In this document: positions 16,573 to 26,337 of the stretch, piece after piece | Layout of the letters: every line of letters begins with the position of its first letter | Numbering within the stretch: the stretch's first letter is position 1 | NCBI RefSeq assembly: GCF_040782645.1 | Contig: NZ_CP160403.1 | Coordinates: forward strand, 682,001 to 746,000 | DNA length: 64,000 nucleotides | Source of the DNA: Streptomyces sp. HUAS ZL42 | GTDB lineage: Bacteria; Actinomycetota; Actinomycetes; Streptomycetales; Streptomycetaceae | Direction: 5' to 3' | Position numbers and translations under genes: made by a program | Notes under the pieces: generated by a model | What the model was told of the DNA's origin: nothing | Seen by the model: only the letters and a program-made list of their open reading frames with translations | The model's database searches: none

Positions 16573-17596
16573 TCACCCATAGTGGGCCTCCGCCCCCCCA
16601 GCGGCTGTGTTCGATCACCAGCAGCCAGGCGCGGCCGTCGGCGGCCGTGACCTGCATCCGGGCAGTCCGGCGGGCCTGGCCGCGATCCCACCACCGCTCC
16701 AGCACCGGCCACGGCCAGGCCCACCCCTCGACCTCGGCCTCGCCGTGGTCCTCCGCCGCGAGCCGAGTCGGCGGAACGGACAAAGCGAGGCGGGCGGAGA
16801 CGGTCACCGGCTGCCCGCCGGGGCCGGTGAGCTGAGCCGACAGCCAGCGGGGGAAGACGGTCGCCGGATGCGGAGCCGGCAAGCGGCCCGGCCGGGGCCC
16901 ATCGGGCGGACGCGGTCCGGTATCGAGGTCGCCGAACGGGACACGACCCACCCGCTCTGCCGGGCCGCGGCCGCCGACGAGTTCGACGCGCACCGCCGCC
17001 TGGTGACCGAGCATCGCCTGCACCCGGGCAGCGGCCCGCTCAATCTCCACCGGAGTGTGACGCTCGCCGAACAGCATGCTCTGGCGCCCCGTCGCCGCCG
17101 TGGGCTCCTCGGGGCGCAGCACCAGGCGGACGATGCCCGGCTCGCCCTCGGCCTCAAGGAGGCCGGTATCGCCCCAGGCCTGCAGCACGCCGCGCACGCG
17201 CTCGGTCACCGCCAGCGCCGACAGCCTCCCCTCGTGGCGGAAGACCCGCGCCAGAGTGCGACCGTCGGCAAGGTCCACGGCAGCCTCCGACCGGTCGCAC
17301 ACCACGCCGGCCGCAGCCAGACCCTCATGAAGCTGCGCCGCGATCGCCTTCGCCGCGAACACCACCGGCTCGAGCAGGTGCGCCGAAGGCTCGAAGGCAT
17401 ACGCCACGGGGTACTCACCGCTGTCCGGCAACCCCACCGCCGCCCAAGCAGCCGCGCCAGCCGAAGCCTCGGCAGCGAGCGAGAGCAGCAGCGGCATGTC
17501 CCCGCCCGCACTGACCGCCGTTCCGGGACGAATACGCCCCTCCGGCAGCAAGGTGCCGAACGGGTGACGCGTACGCCGACTCGGCGGCGCCGCCAC
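16573..17596 (-). pseudogene. Deletion-fused ImuA'/ImuB remnant (mutasome genes)
   Basis: The first ~60 codons (FGTLLPEGRIRPGTAVS, MPLLLSLAAEASAGAAAWAA, VGLPD) match the start of ImuA'-type RecA-like proteins. The frame then jumps to ImuB C-terminal sequence (AYAFEPSAHLLEPVVFAAK, QLHEGLAAAGVVCDR, VFRHEGRLSALAVTERV, GIVRLVLRPEE). The whole Y-family polymerase core of ImuB is missing, so a deletion joined the two genes. Near the end, seven C on the plus strand (16593-16599) shift the frame. With one base fewer the protein would end RWGAEAHYG, the normal ImuB tail. The frame as it stands stays open to 16493. Not functional as a polymerase. Confidence 0.7.
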
Positions 17597-17736
17597 CTGT
17601 ACTCGCGTTCGCCACCGGTCTTGCAGCCATAGCCCGGCGCCCCCGTCGGTTCAAACGGTGGCGACCGATGAGTTCCGGGGCCCGGTGGGGTCTGCCTCTG
17701 CACAAGCGAAAAGCCGCACGAGTTCTGTGAGGGACC

Positions 17737-18438
17737 ATGATCACCCACGCCCTACCACCCGTCGTCGACGCCGCAACGTGGAAGCGCCAACTCGATGCGC
17801 TGCGTGCCCGGGAGAAGGCCGCGACGCGGGAGCTTGACGCCATCGCCGCGGAGCGTCGTCGCCTGCCGATGGTCCAGATGCCCGACTACACCCTTGAGGG
17901 GGAAGACGGCCCCGTTCGGCTCGCGGACGTCTTTGAAGGCAAGAGGCAACTGATCGTCTACAACCACATGTGGTTCGCGGACAGGGAATGGCAATGCCCG
18001 GGCTGCACGGGGTTCACCTCGCAGTACACCCGCCTGGAGTTCCTCGACAACTACGATGCGCGATTCGTCATCGTCACCCAAGGCCCGATCAAAGAGGCAC
18101 TCGCCTACAAGCAGCGGGTAGGCAACCAGATGACCTGGTACTCCACAGCCAAGAGCCCCTTCGGGGCCGACGTCGGCGCGCCGCCCGACGGAGGATTCGC
18201 GGTCAACGTGTTCCTGCGCGACGGCGACACCGTCTATCGCACCTGGCACACCAACGGTCGGGGCACCGAGCAGCTCAGTCACACCTTCGCGCTGATCGAC
18301 GTCCTGCCGTACGGACGGCAGGAGGAATGGCAGGACTCGCCCGAGGGCTGGCCTCAGTCGCCCACCTACAGCCGGTGGGCGACGTCCAAAGACATCGCTG
18401 CGCTCTACGGCTCTGGCTCCGGCTCCGGCCGCGACTGA
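17737..18438 (+). CDS. DUF899 thioredoxin-like protein
   Basis: 233 residues. The family pattern is clear: a helical N-terminus with EKAATRELDAIAAERRRLP, then YTLEGEDGPVRLADVFEGKRQ, YNHMWF and the WQCPGCTGF cysteine pair near residue 88, and the end HTFALIDVLPYGRQEEW. DUF899 proteins have a thioredoxin fold; the function is not established. It ends in a Gly-Ser repeat. It stands alone, with remnants on both sides. The spacer 18439-18697 has no gene I can name. Confidence 0.85.
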   Translation: MITHALPPVVDAATWKRQLDALRAREKAATRELDAIAAERRRLPMVQMPDYTLEGEDGPVRLADVFEGKRQLIVYNHMWFADREWQCPGCTGFTSQYTRLEFLDNYDARFVIVTQGPIKEALAYKQRVGNQMTWYSTAKSPFGADVGAPPDGGFAVNVFLRDGDTVYRTWHTNGRGTEQLSHTFALIDVLPYGRQEEWQDSPEGWPQSPTYSRWATSKDIAALYGSGSGSGRD

Positions 18439-18697
18439 ACGACCTGCAAGCCGGGCCACCTCGCCGGCGAGCCGGGCAGCACGGCCCGCCGACGAGGCCG
18501 GTGCAGGCAAGGCTGGGGTCGGGGGCTCAGCGCTTCCTCGCGGGGCCGCCGTCAGCGGCAGCGAACAAGCCGTGAGGGCTGAGCGGGTGGGAGAAGGCAA
18601 ACGACAACGCCGACTTCGAGGCCTACTGGGCCTACCACGCGAACGCGGCCTCGCCGCAGGTGGGGTGTTCACGTAATTCCCCAGGTGCTGCCGCGGT

Positions 18698-19072
18698 TCA
18701 GCGGTCGATGGACCACGCAGCATGAGGTGGCGGGGCACCCGTGGTCAGGATGTGCTGGACGACCTGGAGTGCCTCCGCCAGGGGCAGCGTGTCCTCGTCG
18801 GGATACGCGTCGTGTTGCCCGTTCGCCAGGACGAAGCCCTTGCTGGAGCCGCTCGCACCCGGATCTACCGCGTGTTCGCCGGGGTCGTCCTCGCAGTCCA
18901 GCAGCATGACCATGGCCCGCTCGGTGTTGCTGATGAAGGCCAGTGACCGGCCGGACGAACTCGTAAGCCATGTCTCGAGTTGCCCGGCACTGATCCGTTC
19001 CCGCAGCACCTCGATCGCCGCCGCCGGTGAGGTCGGCGCGGTGCCGTCGGAAAAGACCCAGGACTCGATCAC
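18698..19072 (-). CDS. Imm1-family immunity protein, possibly 5'-truncated
   Basis: About 124 residues from GTG at 19072. The C-terminal half is typical of actinobacterial Imm1: GRSLAFISNTERAMVMLLD, EHAVDPGASGSSKGFVLANG, QHDAYPDEDTLPLAEALQVV and HILTTGAPPP. Imm1 proteins neutralise deaminase or other polymorphic toxins. No partner toxin gene is nearby. The frame is open upstream into an IstB remnant, so the true start was probably replaced by the insertion and the ribosome site is weak. It may be an orphan antitoxin or a dying gene. Confidence 0.65.
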   Translation of the reverse strand: MIESWVFSDGTAPTSPAAAIEVLRERISAGQLETWLTSSSGRSLAFISNTERAMVMLLDCEDDPGEHAVDPGASGSSKGFVLANGQHDAYPDEDTLPLAEALQVVQHILTTGAPPPHAAWSIDR

Positions 19073-19119
19073 GCGCTCGACTTTCTCACGCTGCAGTGTG
19101 AGAAGGCGACGCCAACCGG

Positions 19120-19645
19120 TTGGCGGCTCGTCCGTCGGACTCTTGGGCCGGTGGCTGGGGCCCTTCATGATGACCTGATGGCTGGCGTTGATCAGTCGGT
19201 CCAGCAGTGACTCGGCGACGACGGGGTTGGGGAAGAGGGGATACCAGTCGCTGGGCGCCCTGTTGCCGGCGCTGATCGGGGACCGACCCTGCCGTTCGGA
19301 GACGAGTTCGTAGAGGTCGTCGGCCTGGGACGCGGTCAGCTGGCGCATGGCGAAGTCGTCGAGGATGAGCAGGTCGAGGCGGATGAGTTCGCGGACGCGC
19401 TTGTCCCAGGTGAGGTCTGCGTGGCCGCCTGCGAGTTCGCTCAGATACGGCTGGTCTTGGTGAAGCGGACGTTGGCGCCCTGGCGGACGGCTTGGTGGCC
19501 GAGGGCTGGAGCGACGTGTTGTTTTCCCGACGCCGACGGGACCGAACAGAATGACGGACTCGCCGAAGTGGAGCCGGCGCAGGGCCGCGAGGTCACGGAT
19601 CTGGGCGGCGGGCAGCTTCGGGGAGGCGTTGCGGCTTCTCCGCAT
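19120..19645 (-). mobile_element. istB: IS21-family IstB ATPase remnant, frameshifted
   Basis: Walker A reads FGPVGVGKT, after which the frame breaks. The neighbouring frame continues PALGHQAVRQGANVRFTKTS. The original frame then resumes with ELAGGHADLTWDKRVRELI, LLILDDFAMRQL (Walker B), YELVSERQGRS, SNR-type NRAPSDWYPLFPNP and LLDRLINASHQVI. This is the helper ATPase of an IS21-like element with at least two frameshifts. No IstA transposase or terminal repeats are seen. The reading frame runs on into the Imm1 gene without its own stop. Confidence 0.75.
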
Positions 19646-19710
19646 GCTGGATGTGGCACTTCCGGCTGCGTCAGATGAACGGCTTGCGCAAGCGCCCCAG
19701 TCCCACCCGC

Positions 19711-20349
19711 CTATGGTCGTAGGCCGTGCATCAGGTTGGAGATGAGTCCGGCCACGAATTCCTCGGTGACGGGCTCGTCGGGGATCAGCAGCCGGTGGTA
19801 GCAGGCGCCCCAGAGTTGGTCGACGACGATGCGTGCGTCCACGTCCGCCCGCAACTGGCCGCGTTGCTGGGCGCGTTGCAGGACGTCGACGGCCAGGCGG
19901 CGGCGCGGACCGGAGTAGCGCTCGCGGAAGGCGGTGGCGAGGTCCGGGTCAGTCTGCGCCGCGCCGACCAGTTCGATGACGATGCGGCCGGCTGGGGTGT
20001 CCGCGGTGAGGTGGACGAAAGCGCGCAGCTGGGTGAGCAGGTCGGCCTCGATGTCGCCGGTGTCGGGGAAGGCGAGCGTGTTCTCGACCGCGGTGAAGTA
20101 CCCATCGAGGGCGAGCGCGCCCTTTGAGGGCCACCACTTGTAGATCGACATCTTGCTGACGCCCGCCGTCGTGGCGACCCGCTCGATGGTGAAGCCTGTC
20201 ATCCCTTCGTCGAACAGCAGCGTGCCGGCGGCGGAGAGGATGTCGCGGCGCACCTCGTCGGCCGGTCGCCTGCCCCGGCCGCGCCGTACGGGAGCGCCGC
20301 CCTCCGGGGTAGCGCTGGTGCTTGAACGTGCCGTCGATGCCCTGGCCAC
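19711..20349 (-). CDS. TetR-family regulator of the SDR pair
   Basis: 212 residues from GTG at 20349, with AGGAGG five bases upstream. A basic tail precedes the helix-turn-helix (FTIERVATTAGVSKMSIYKW, about residues 50-75). The C-terminal domain resembles the TetR_C family with LGACYHRLLI-type sequence (LWGACYHRLLI). Divergent from an SDR gene across two matching palindromes at 20394-20435, it probably represses itself and the two dehydrogenases. The ligand is unknown. Confidence 0.88.
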   Translation of the reverse strand: MARASTARSSTSATPEGGAPVRRGRGRRPADEVRRDILSAAGTLLFDEGMTGFTIERVATTAGVSKMSIYKWWPSKGALALDGYFTAVENTLAFPDTGDIEADLLTQLRAFVHLTADTPAGRIVIELVGAAQTDPDLATAFRERYSGPRRRLAVDVLQRAQQRGQLRADVDARIVVDQLWGACYHRLLIPDEPVTEEFVAGLISNLMHGLRP

Positions 20350-20393
20350 CGTGGCCTCCTCTGGTCGGTTCGATGCGTCTTCTCCAGTCTATA

Positions 20394-20435
20394 TGGACGC
20401 AGCGTCTACATCTGCTAATATGGACGTAGCGTCCA
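20394..20435. promoter_or_regulatory. Two TetR operators (TGGACG-N3-CGTCCA type)
   Basis: TGGACGCAGCGTCTA at 20394-20408 has one arm mismatch; TGGACGTAGCGTCCA at 20421-20435 is perfect. Centres are 27 bp apart, in the middle of the divergent promoter region between tetR and the first SDR gene. Confidence 0.7.
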
Positions 20436-20476
20436 TTACTGGCCGGACGCCTCCGGCCACCGAAAGGAGTCCTGCC

Positions 20477-21229
20477 ATGAACAGCACCAACACCAGGACC
20501 GTCACCCCGCGCGTTGCCATCGTCACCGGCGGGTCCGGCGGCATCGGCCGGGTTGCCGCCGAGCGCCTGGCCGTCGACGGCCTGTCCGTCGTCGTCTCCT
20601 ACTCAGGCAACCCGGCCCCCGCCCAGGAGGCGGTGCAGGCGATCGAGAAGGCGGGCGGCACGGCCATCGCCGTCAAGGCAGACGTCGCCGACGAGACCGA
20701 GGTGACCGCCCTGTTCGACGCGGCCGAGGAGCGCTTCGGCGGCGTCGACGTCGTGGTGCATGCGGCCGGGATCATGCTGCTCGCGCCGCTGGCCGAACTC
20801 GACCTCGCCGACTTCGACCGGATGCACCGCATCAACGTGCGCGGCACCTTCGTCGTCGGCCAGCAGGCCGCCCGCCGCGTCCGCTCCGGCGGTGCGATCG
20901 TCAACTTCTCCAGCTCGGTCACGAAGATCGCTCTGCCGAGCTACACCGCCTATGCCGCCACCAAGGGCGCCGTCGACGCCATGACGCTGATCCTCGCCAA
21001 GGAACTGCGCGGCCGCGACATCACCGTCAACGCCGTCGCCCCCGGCCCGACCGCGACCGCCTTGTTCCTGGACGGCAAGCCGGACGCCGTCGTCGAGCAC
21101 CTGACGAAGATGTCGCCCCTGGAGCGACTGGGCACCCCCGACGACATCGCCGAGGTCGTCTCCTTCCTGGCCGGCCCGGCCCGCTGGGTCAACGGCCAGG
21201 TCCTCTACGCCAACGGCGGCGTCATCTGA
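20477..21229 (+). CDS. Short-chain dehydrogenase/reductase (3-oxoacyl-ACP reductase-like)
   Basis: 250 residues; AAAGGAG lies 9 bases before the ATG. NAD(P) motif VAIVTGGSGGIGR (about 13-25), HAAGIML, then catalytic Ser in VNFSSSVTK and YAATK (Tyr-X3-Lys), with the classic PG motif VAPGPTATALF. Classical SDR length. First gene of a TetR-controlled pair with the next SDR (50-bp gap). Substrate unknown. Confidence 0.88.
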   Translation: MNSTNTRTVTPRVAIVTGGSGGIGRVAAERLAVDGLSVVVSYSGNPAPAQEAVQAIEKAGGTAIAVKADVADETEVTALFDAAEERFGGVDVVVHAAGIMLLAPLAELDLADFDRMHRINVRGTFVVGQQAARRVRSGGAIVNFSSSVTKIALPSYTAYAATKGAVDAMTLILAKELRGRDITVNAVAPGPTATALFLDGKPDAVVEHLTKMSPLERLGTPDDIAEVVSFLAGPARWVNGQVLYANGGVI

Positions 21230-21279
21230 GCACCCGTCAACCCACCCCTTCCCACACACTCGAAAGGAAAGTGAACAGC

Positions 21280-22173
21280 ATGTCCAAGACCGTGCTCATC
21301 ACCGGTGCGTCCAGCGGCTTCGGCGCCATGACCGCACGCGCCCTCGCCGACGCCGGCCACCTCGTCTACGCCGGCATCCGCCACACCACCGGCCGCAACC
21401 GCCCCGCCGTCGCCGAGGCCGCCCGCTACGCCCACGAACACGGCGTCGACCTGCGCAGCGTCGAACTCGACGTCAGCGACCAGGCGTCCGTGGACGCAGC
21501 CATCGCCGCGATCGTCGCCGAGTCGAGCCGGATCGACGTGGTCGTGCACAACGCCGGCCACATGGTCCTGGGCCCGCTGGAGGCCTTCACACCGGAACAG
21601 CTGCACGAGGTGTTCGACGTCAACGCTGCCTCCACCCAGCGCGTCAACCGCGCCGTACTGCCCCACCTGCGTCGGCAGGGCGACGGCCTGCTGGTGTGGG
21701 TCGGCTCGACCAGCACCAGGGGCGGAACCCCGCCCTACCTCGGCCCCTACTTCGCCGCCAAGGCCGCCATGGACTCCCTCGCCGTCACCTACGCCGCCGA
21801 GGTCGCCCGCTTCGGCATCGACACCACGATTGTGGTCCCCGGTGCATTCACCTCCGGCACCAACCACTTCGCCCACTCCGGCCGCCCCGCCGACACCACC
21901 GTCGCCGACGCCTACGAGGCCCGCTACGCGGGACTGTCGGAGCAGGTCGGCGCACGCCTGGAGGAGATCACCCCGCCCGACGCGGACCCGGCTGAGGTCG
22001 CCGCCGCGATCGTGCGCGTCGTCGAGACCCCCAAGGGGCAGCGCCCCTTCCGTGTCCACATCGACCCCGTGGACGACGGCGCCGAGACTGTCAACCGTGT
22101 CGGCGACATGGTGCGTACCGCCTTCTACCACCGCATCGGCCTCGACGACCTGCTCGTACCGCACCTCGCCTGA
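21280..22173 (+). CDS. Short-chain dehydrogenase/reductase, second of the pair
   Basis: 297 residues from ATG 21280; the alternative GTG at 21271 is too close to the GAAAGGAAA ribosome site. Motifs: VLITGASSGFGA, HNAGHMVLG, and catalytic WVGSTSTRGG plus YFAAKAAMD (Tyr is three residues upstream of YFAAK Lys). The C-terminal extension of about 60 residues is like that of NADP-dependent SDRs of the 290-residue class. Both SDRs are presumably induced together when TetR releases. Confidence 0.87.
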   Translation: MSKTVLITGASSGFGAMTARALADAGHLVYAGIRHTTGRNRPAVAEAARYAHEHGVDLRSVELDVSDQASVDAAIAAIVAESSRIDVVVHNAGHMVLGPLEAFTPEQLHEVFDVNAASTQRVNRAVLPHLRRQGDGLLVWVGSTSTRGGTPPYLGPYFAAKAAMDSLAVTYAAEVARFGIDTTIVVPGAFTSGTNHFAHSGRPADTTVADAYEARYAGLSEQVGARLEEITPPDADPAEVAAAIVRVVETPKGQRPFRVHIDPVDDGAETVNRVGDMVRTAFYHRIGLDDLLVPHLA

Positions 22174-22291
22174 GCCCGGCCCAGGACGCTCGGGACAGCG
22201 GTCACCGTGAGGTCAATCTCGACCTCAGCACCCCAGCGCGGCATCGCCTGCGTCAGCTGACTCGGACCGTCCGGCTCCCTCGGCCGCTCAC

Positions 22292-22378
22292 GGCTGGAGT
22301 GAGGACCATGTGTGGACCGCCGCAAGGGTGGGCACGCTGATCGGGCGGAAGTTCCGCATAAGCCGAAGTCATCTGTGA
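22292..22378 (+). mobile_element. IS630-family transposase fragment
   Basis: About 28 codons, GWSEDHVWTAARVGTLIG then RKFRI, match the winged-helix linker of IS630/Tc1-like transposases (W..ARV..LI.R.F). The frame is closed soon after. No catalytic domain is present. The rest of 22174-22609 holds nothing else recognisable. Confidence 0.5.
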
Positions 22379-22497
22379 AGGAGCCGGGCCGGTCAAGTGT
22401 CGGCCTTGGCACGATGCCGGTCCGCGCGGAGACTGTTGGCGTGATCTTCTATCGCTGTCAGGTAGGACGGGCCGGGGCGGTAGAAGCCGCAGCCTGA

Positions 22498-23175
<678 letters not shown>

Positions 23176-23280
23176 TACGGCGGTGCACAGCACTGCCCCA
23201 CAACATCGGACCGGACCAAGGCGCGGCAGCGGTGTCGGGTGAGTCGGGCCGGACATACACAGCGGTGCTATGAAGAGTGT

Positions 23281-26082
23281 ATGCAGGGATCTATCGGGCG
23301 ATATCTGGCACCGTGGCGTCATCCGCCCAGCGGACGTTCGCATGACCGCCGCATCTCCTTGCTGAGCCTGCGCAGTGCGGCTGGGCAGGTGTTTCTTCTC
23401 CAGGTCCTCATCGTGGTGCTGTTGGTCGTGGCTGCGGTGGCAGCCATGGTGGTCCAGGCATCCCGTGACGCATTGCAGCAGGGGCGTAGGGAATCGGTCG
23501 TCGCAGCGCAGACGTTCGCGAGCGCCCCCGGTGTGGCCCAGGCGTTCCGCAGCCCGGACCCGAGCGCGGTGTTGCAGCCACGAGCCGAAGCGGCACGGAA
23601 GAGGGCGGGCGTGGACTTCGTCGTCGCCATCAGCACCGAGGGCATTCGTTACACGTATCCCTACCCGCAGGAGATCGGGAAGAAGTTCGTCGGCACCATC
23701 GAACCGGCGTTGGAAGGCCGGACTGTCATCGAGCAGGCCGGTGGCCCCCCGCTGCCCGCGGGCAAGGGAACGGCCGTGCAGGCGGTGGTGCCGGTGACCG
23801 ACTCGCGCGGCACGGTCGTCGGCCTGGTCTCCGCGGGGATCACGGTCAAGAATGTGTTGAACCGGTGGATCCTGCAGCTGTGGATCGCTGTCGGCGCCGG
23901 CGCGGCAGCGCTCACGCTGGCCACGGTCGGGACGACGCTGGTGGCCCGGCGGCTGCGCAGGCAGACGCACGGTCTGGCCCCGGTGGAGCTGGCGCGGATG
24001 TACGAGCACCACGACGCCGTGCTGCACGCGGTGCGTGAAGGGGTGCTGATCACTGACGCGGACGGGCGATTGCTGCTGGCCAACGACGAGGCTCAGCAGT
24101 TGCTGGGCTTGCCGGCGGATGCCCAGGGGCACCATGTTCGGGAACTGGGACTGCCGGAGCAGCTCACCCACCTGCTCACGTCGCAGGACGTAGTAACCGA
24201 CAAGGTACATCTCGCAGGCGACCGCTTGCTGTCGGTGAACAAGCGGCCCACGTTCCCGCACGCGGCACGTGACGGCAGCGTGGTGACGTTGCGGGACACC
24301 ACCGAGCTGGCCGCGGTCTCGGGGCGGGCCGAGGTTGCACGGGAACGGCTGAAACTGCTGTACGAGTCAGGGGTGGGGATCGGAACCACGCTGGATGTGC
24401 GGCGCACGGCGCAGGAACTGGCCGAAGTGGCCGTGCCACAGTTCGCAGACCTCGTCACAGTGGATCTGCTGGACGCGGTGCTGCGAGGGTGGGAGCCGAC
24501 AGCCGATGGATGGCGGCACCTCCGGCGTGCGGCGATCGGCGGTGAGCAGCAGATGATGCCGGTGTATCCACTCGGCGAAATGATCGCTTTCCTGCCGGGC
24601 ACTCCGCAGATGCGGACGCTGCAACAGGGACGGGGCGTTCTGGAGGCTGATCTGCGCGAGGCGCGCGGCTGGCAGCAGCAAGACCCGGATCGTGCGCGTA
24701 AGGCCCTTGAGGGCGGGATGCATTCCCTGGTCACCGTGCCGCTGCAGGCGCGAGGTGTGCCGCTGGGCGTGGCGAACTTCTATCGGACGGGGCACTCCCC
24801 GCCGTTCCAGCCGGAGGACCTGTCCTTCGCGGAGGAACTGGGCGCACGGGCGGCCGTGGCTCTCGACAACGCCCGGAGGTTCACCCGCGAGCACACGATG
24901 GCGGTAACGCTGCAACGCAGTCTGCTGCCCCGGGAGCAGCCGGAGCAGGACGCACTGGAGGTGGCCTGGCGGTATCTGCCGGCGGAGGCGGGCGTGGGCG
25001 GGGACTGGTTCGACGTCATCCCGCTTCCCGGCGCCCGGGTGGCGCTGGTGATGGGCGACGTCGTCGGCCACGGCTTGCATGCGGCCGCGACGATGGGGCG
25101 ACTGCGCACCGCGGTGCACAACTTCTCCACGCTCGACCTCCCCGTGGAGGAAGTGCTCGGGCACCTGGACGAGCTGGTCGTGCGCATGGACAAGGAGGAG
25201 AGCACCGGCGATACCCCGGACGGCCACGAGGGAGAGGGCGTGACCGGCGCGACGTGTCTGTACGCGATCTACGACCCGGTGGCGGGGACGTGCACCATGG
25301 CCCGGGCAGGACACCCCGATCCGGTGGCGGTGGGCCCGGACGGGACCGTTGCCTTTGTCGACGTGCAGGCCTCGGCCCCGCTCGGGCTGGGAGATCACCC
25401 CTTCGAAACCGCCGAGGTGTCCCTGCCGGAAGGTTCACAACTAGTGCTGTACACCGACGGACTGGTGGAGGACCGCGCCCGCGATCTGGACGTAGGGCTG
25501 GATGCGCTGCGCCGAGCGCTGGCCGGGGCCGGGAGGCGCCCGCCGGAGGAGACGTGCCAGGTGGTGATCGATGCGTTGCGGCCGGCACACCCCTCCGACG
25601 ACATCGCGCTGCTCGTGGCTCGTACCCGGCTGTTCCCGCCTTCGCGCGTGGCCGAGTGGGACGTGCCGTCGGACCATGCAGTGGTGCCCTCGGTGCGGGC
25701 GCAGTGCAGGGAGAAGTTGTCGGAGTGGGGTCTGGAAGACATCGCGTTCAGCACGGAGCTGATCATCAGCGAGTTGGTCACGAACGCAATCCGGTACGGA
25801 TCGCCACCCATCACGGCGCGGCTGCTGTACGGGCGCTGTTTGATCTGCGAGGTGTCGGACGGCAGCAGCACCTCGCCGCGCCTGCGGCGGGCGACGACCA
25901 CGGACGAGGGAGGGAGGGGGTTGTTCCTCGTGGCCCAGTTCGCACAGCGATGGGGCACACGGCACACACCCCGCGGCAAGGTCATCTGGGCGGAACAGAC
26001 TCCTCACGACGGCGCATCCGCACCCGCGGGCCACACACCGGTCGACGTCCTCCTTGAGCAGTTCGGTGATACCGCCCTGTGA
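23281..26082 (+). CDS. Membrane sCache-PAS-GAF-SpoIIE phosphatase-HATPase signalling protein
   Basis: About 933 residues from ATG 23281; an in-frame GTG lies 14 codons earlier. A membrane helix near 35-57 and another near 200-220 bracket an extracellular single-Cache sensor (YTYPYPQEIGKKFVG, VVGLVSAGIT). PAS follows (about 240-330, ITDADGRLLLANDEAQ), GAF (about 345-550), then a PP2C/SpoIIE phosphatase (GGDWFDVIPLPGARV, MGDVVGHGLHAAA). It ends in an RsbW-like ATPase (ELVTNAIRYG N-box, DEGGRGLFLVAQF G-box). Streptomyces proteins of this type control anti-anti-sigma factors by phosphorylation state. No partner lies beside it. Confidence 0.9.
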   Translation: MQGSIGRYLAPWRHPPSGRSHDRRISLLSLRSAAGQVFLLQVLIVVLLVVAAVAAMVVQASRDALQQGRRESVVAAQTFASAPGVAQAFRSPDPSAVLQPRAEAARKRAGVDFVVAISTEGIRYTYPYPQEIGKKFVGTIEPALEGRTVIEQAGGPPLPAGKGTAVQAVVPVTDSRGTVVGLVSAGITVKNVLNRWILQLWIAVGAGAAALTLATVGTTLVARRLRRQTHGLAPVELARMYEHHDAVLHAVREGVLITDADGRLLLANDEAQQLLGLPADAQGHHVRELGLPEQLTHLLTSQDVVTDKVHLAGDRLLSVNKRPTFPHAARDGSVVTLRDTTELAAVSGRAEVARERLKLLYESGVGIGTTLDVRRTAQELAEVAVPQFADLVTVDLLDAVLRGWEPTADGWRHLRRAAIGGEQQMMPVYPLGEMIAFLPGTPQMRTLQQGRGVLEADLREARGWQQQDPDRARKALEGGMHSLVTVPLQARGVPLGVANFYRTGHSPPFQPEDLSFAEELGARAAVALDNARRFTREHTMAVTLQRSLLPREQPEQDALEVAWRYLPAEAGVGGDWFDVIPLPGARVALVMGDVVGHGLHAAATMGRLRTAVHNFSTLDLPVEEVLGHLDELVVRMDKEESTGDTPDGHEGEGVTGATCLYAIYDPVAGTCTMARAGHPDPVAVGPDGTVAFVDVQASAPLGLGDHPFETAEVSLPEGSQLVLYTDGLVEDRARDLDVGLDALRRALAGAGRRPPEETCQVVIDALRPAHPSDDIALLVARTRLFPPSRVAEWDVPSDHAVVPSVRAQCREKLSEWGLEDIAFSTELIISELVTNAIRYGSPPITARLLYGRCLICEVSDGSSTSPRLRRATTTDEGGRGLFLVAQFAQRWGTRHTPRGKVIWAEQTPHDGASAPAGHTPVDVLLEQFGDTAL

Positions 26083-26337
26083 GTGCGGACGGCGCCCCGG
26101 GGCGGGACGAGCTGCGGCGCTGCCAGGGATCTGTCGCCCATACGCAGATCCTGCAGGTGGCCGGGGCGCTCCGTGTAGGGGCGGGTCGCCCGGGCGTGCA
26201 GCAGCGAGCCGGAGAGTACGTCCACGCAGGCGTCCGTGGCGGCTCCGAGCCCGACGTTGCAGGAGCCTTCGGCCACACTCTCAATCAGGGTATTTCGCTG
26301 TTCCGCCGCCCTGCGGCCACGCATGTTGCTCCGGGAT

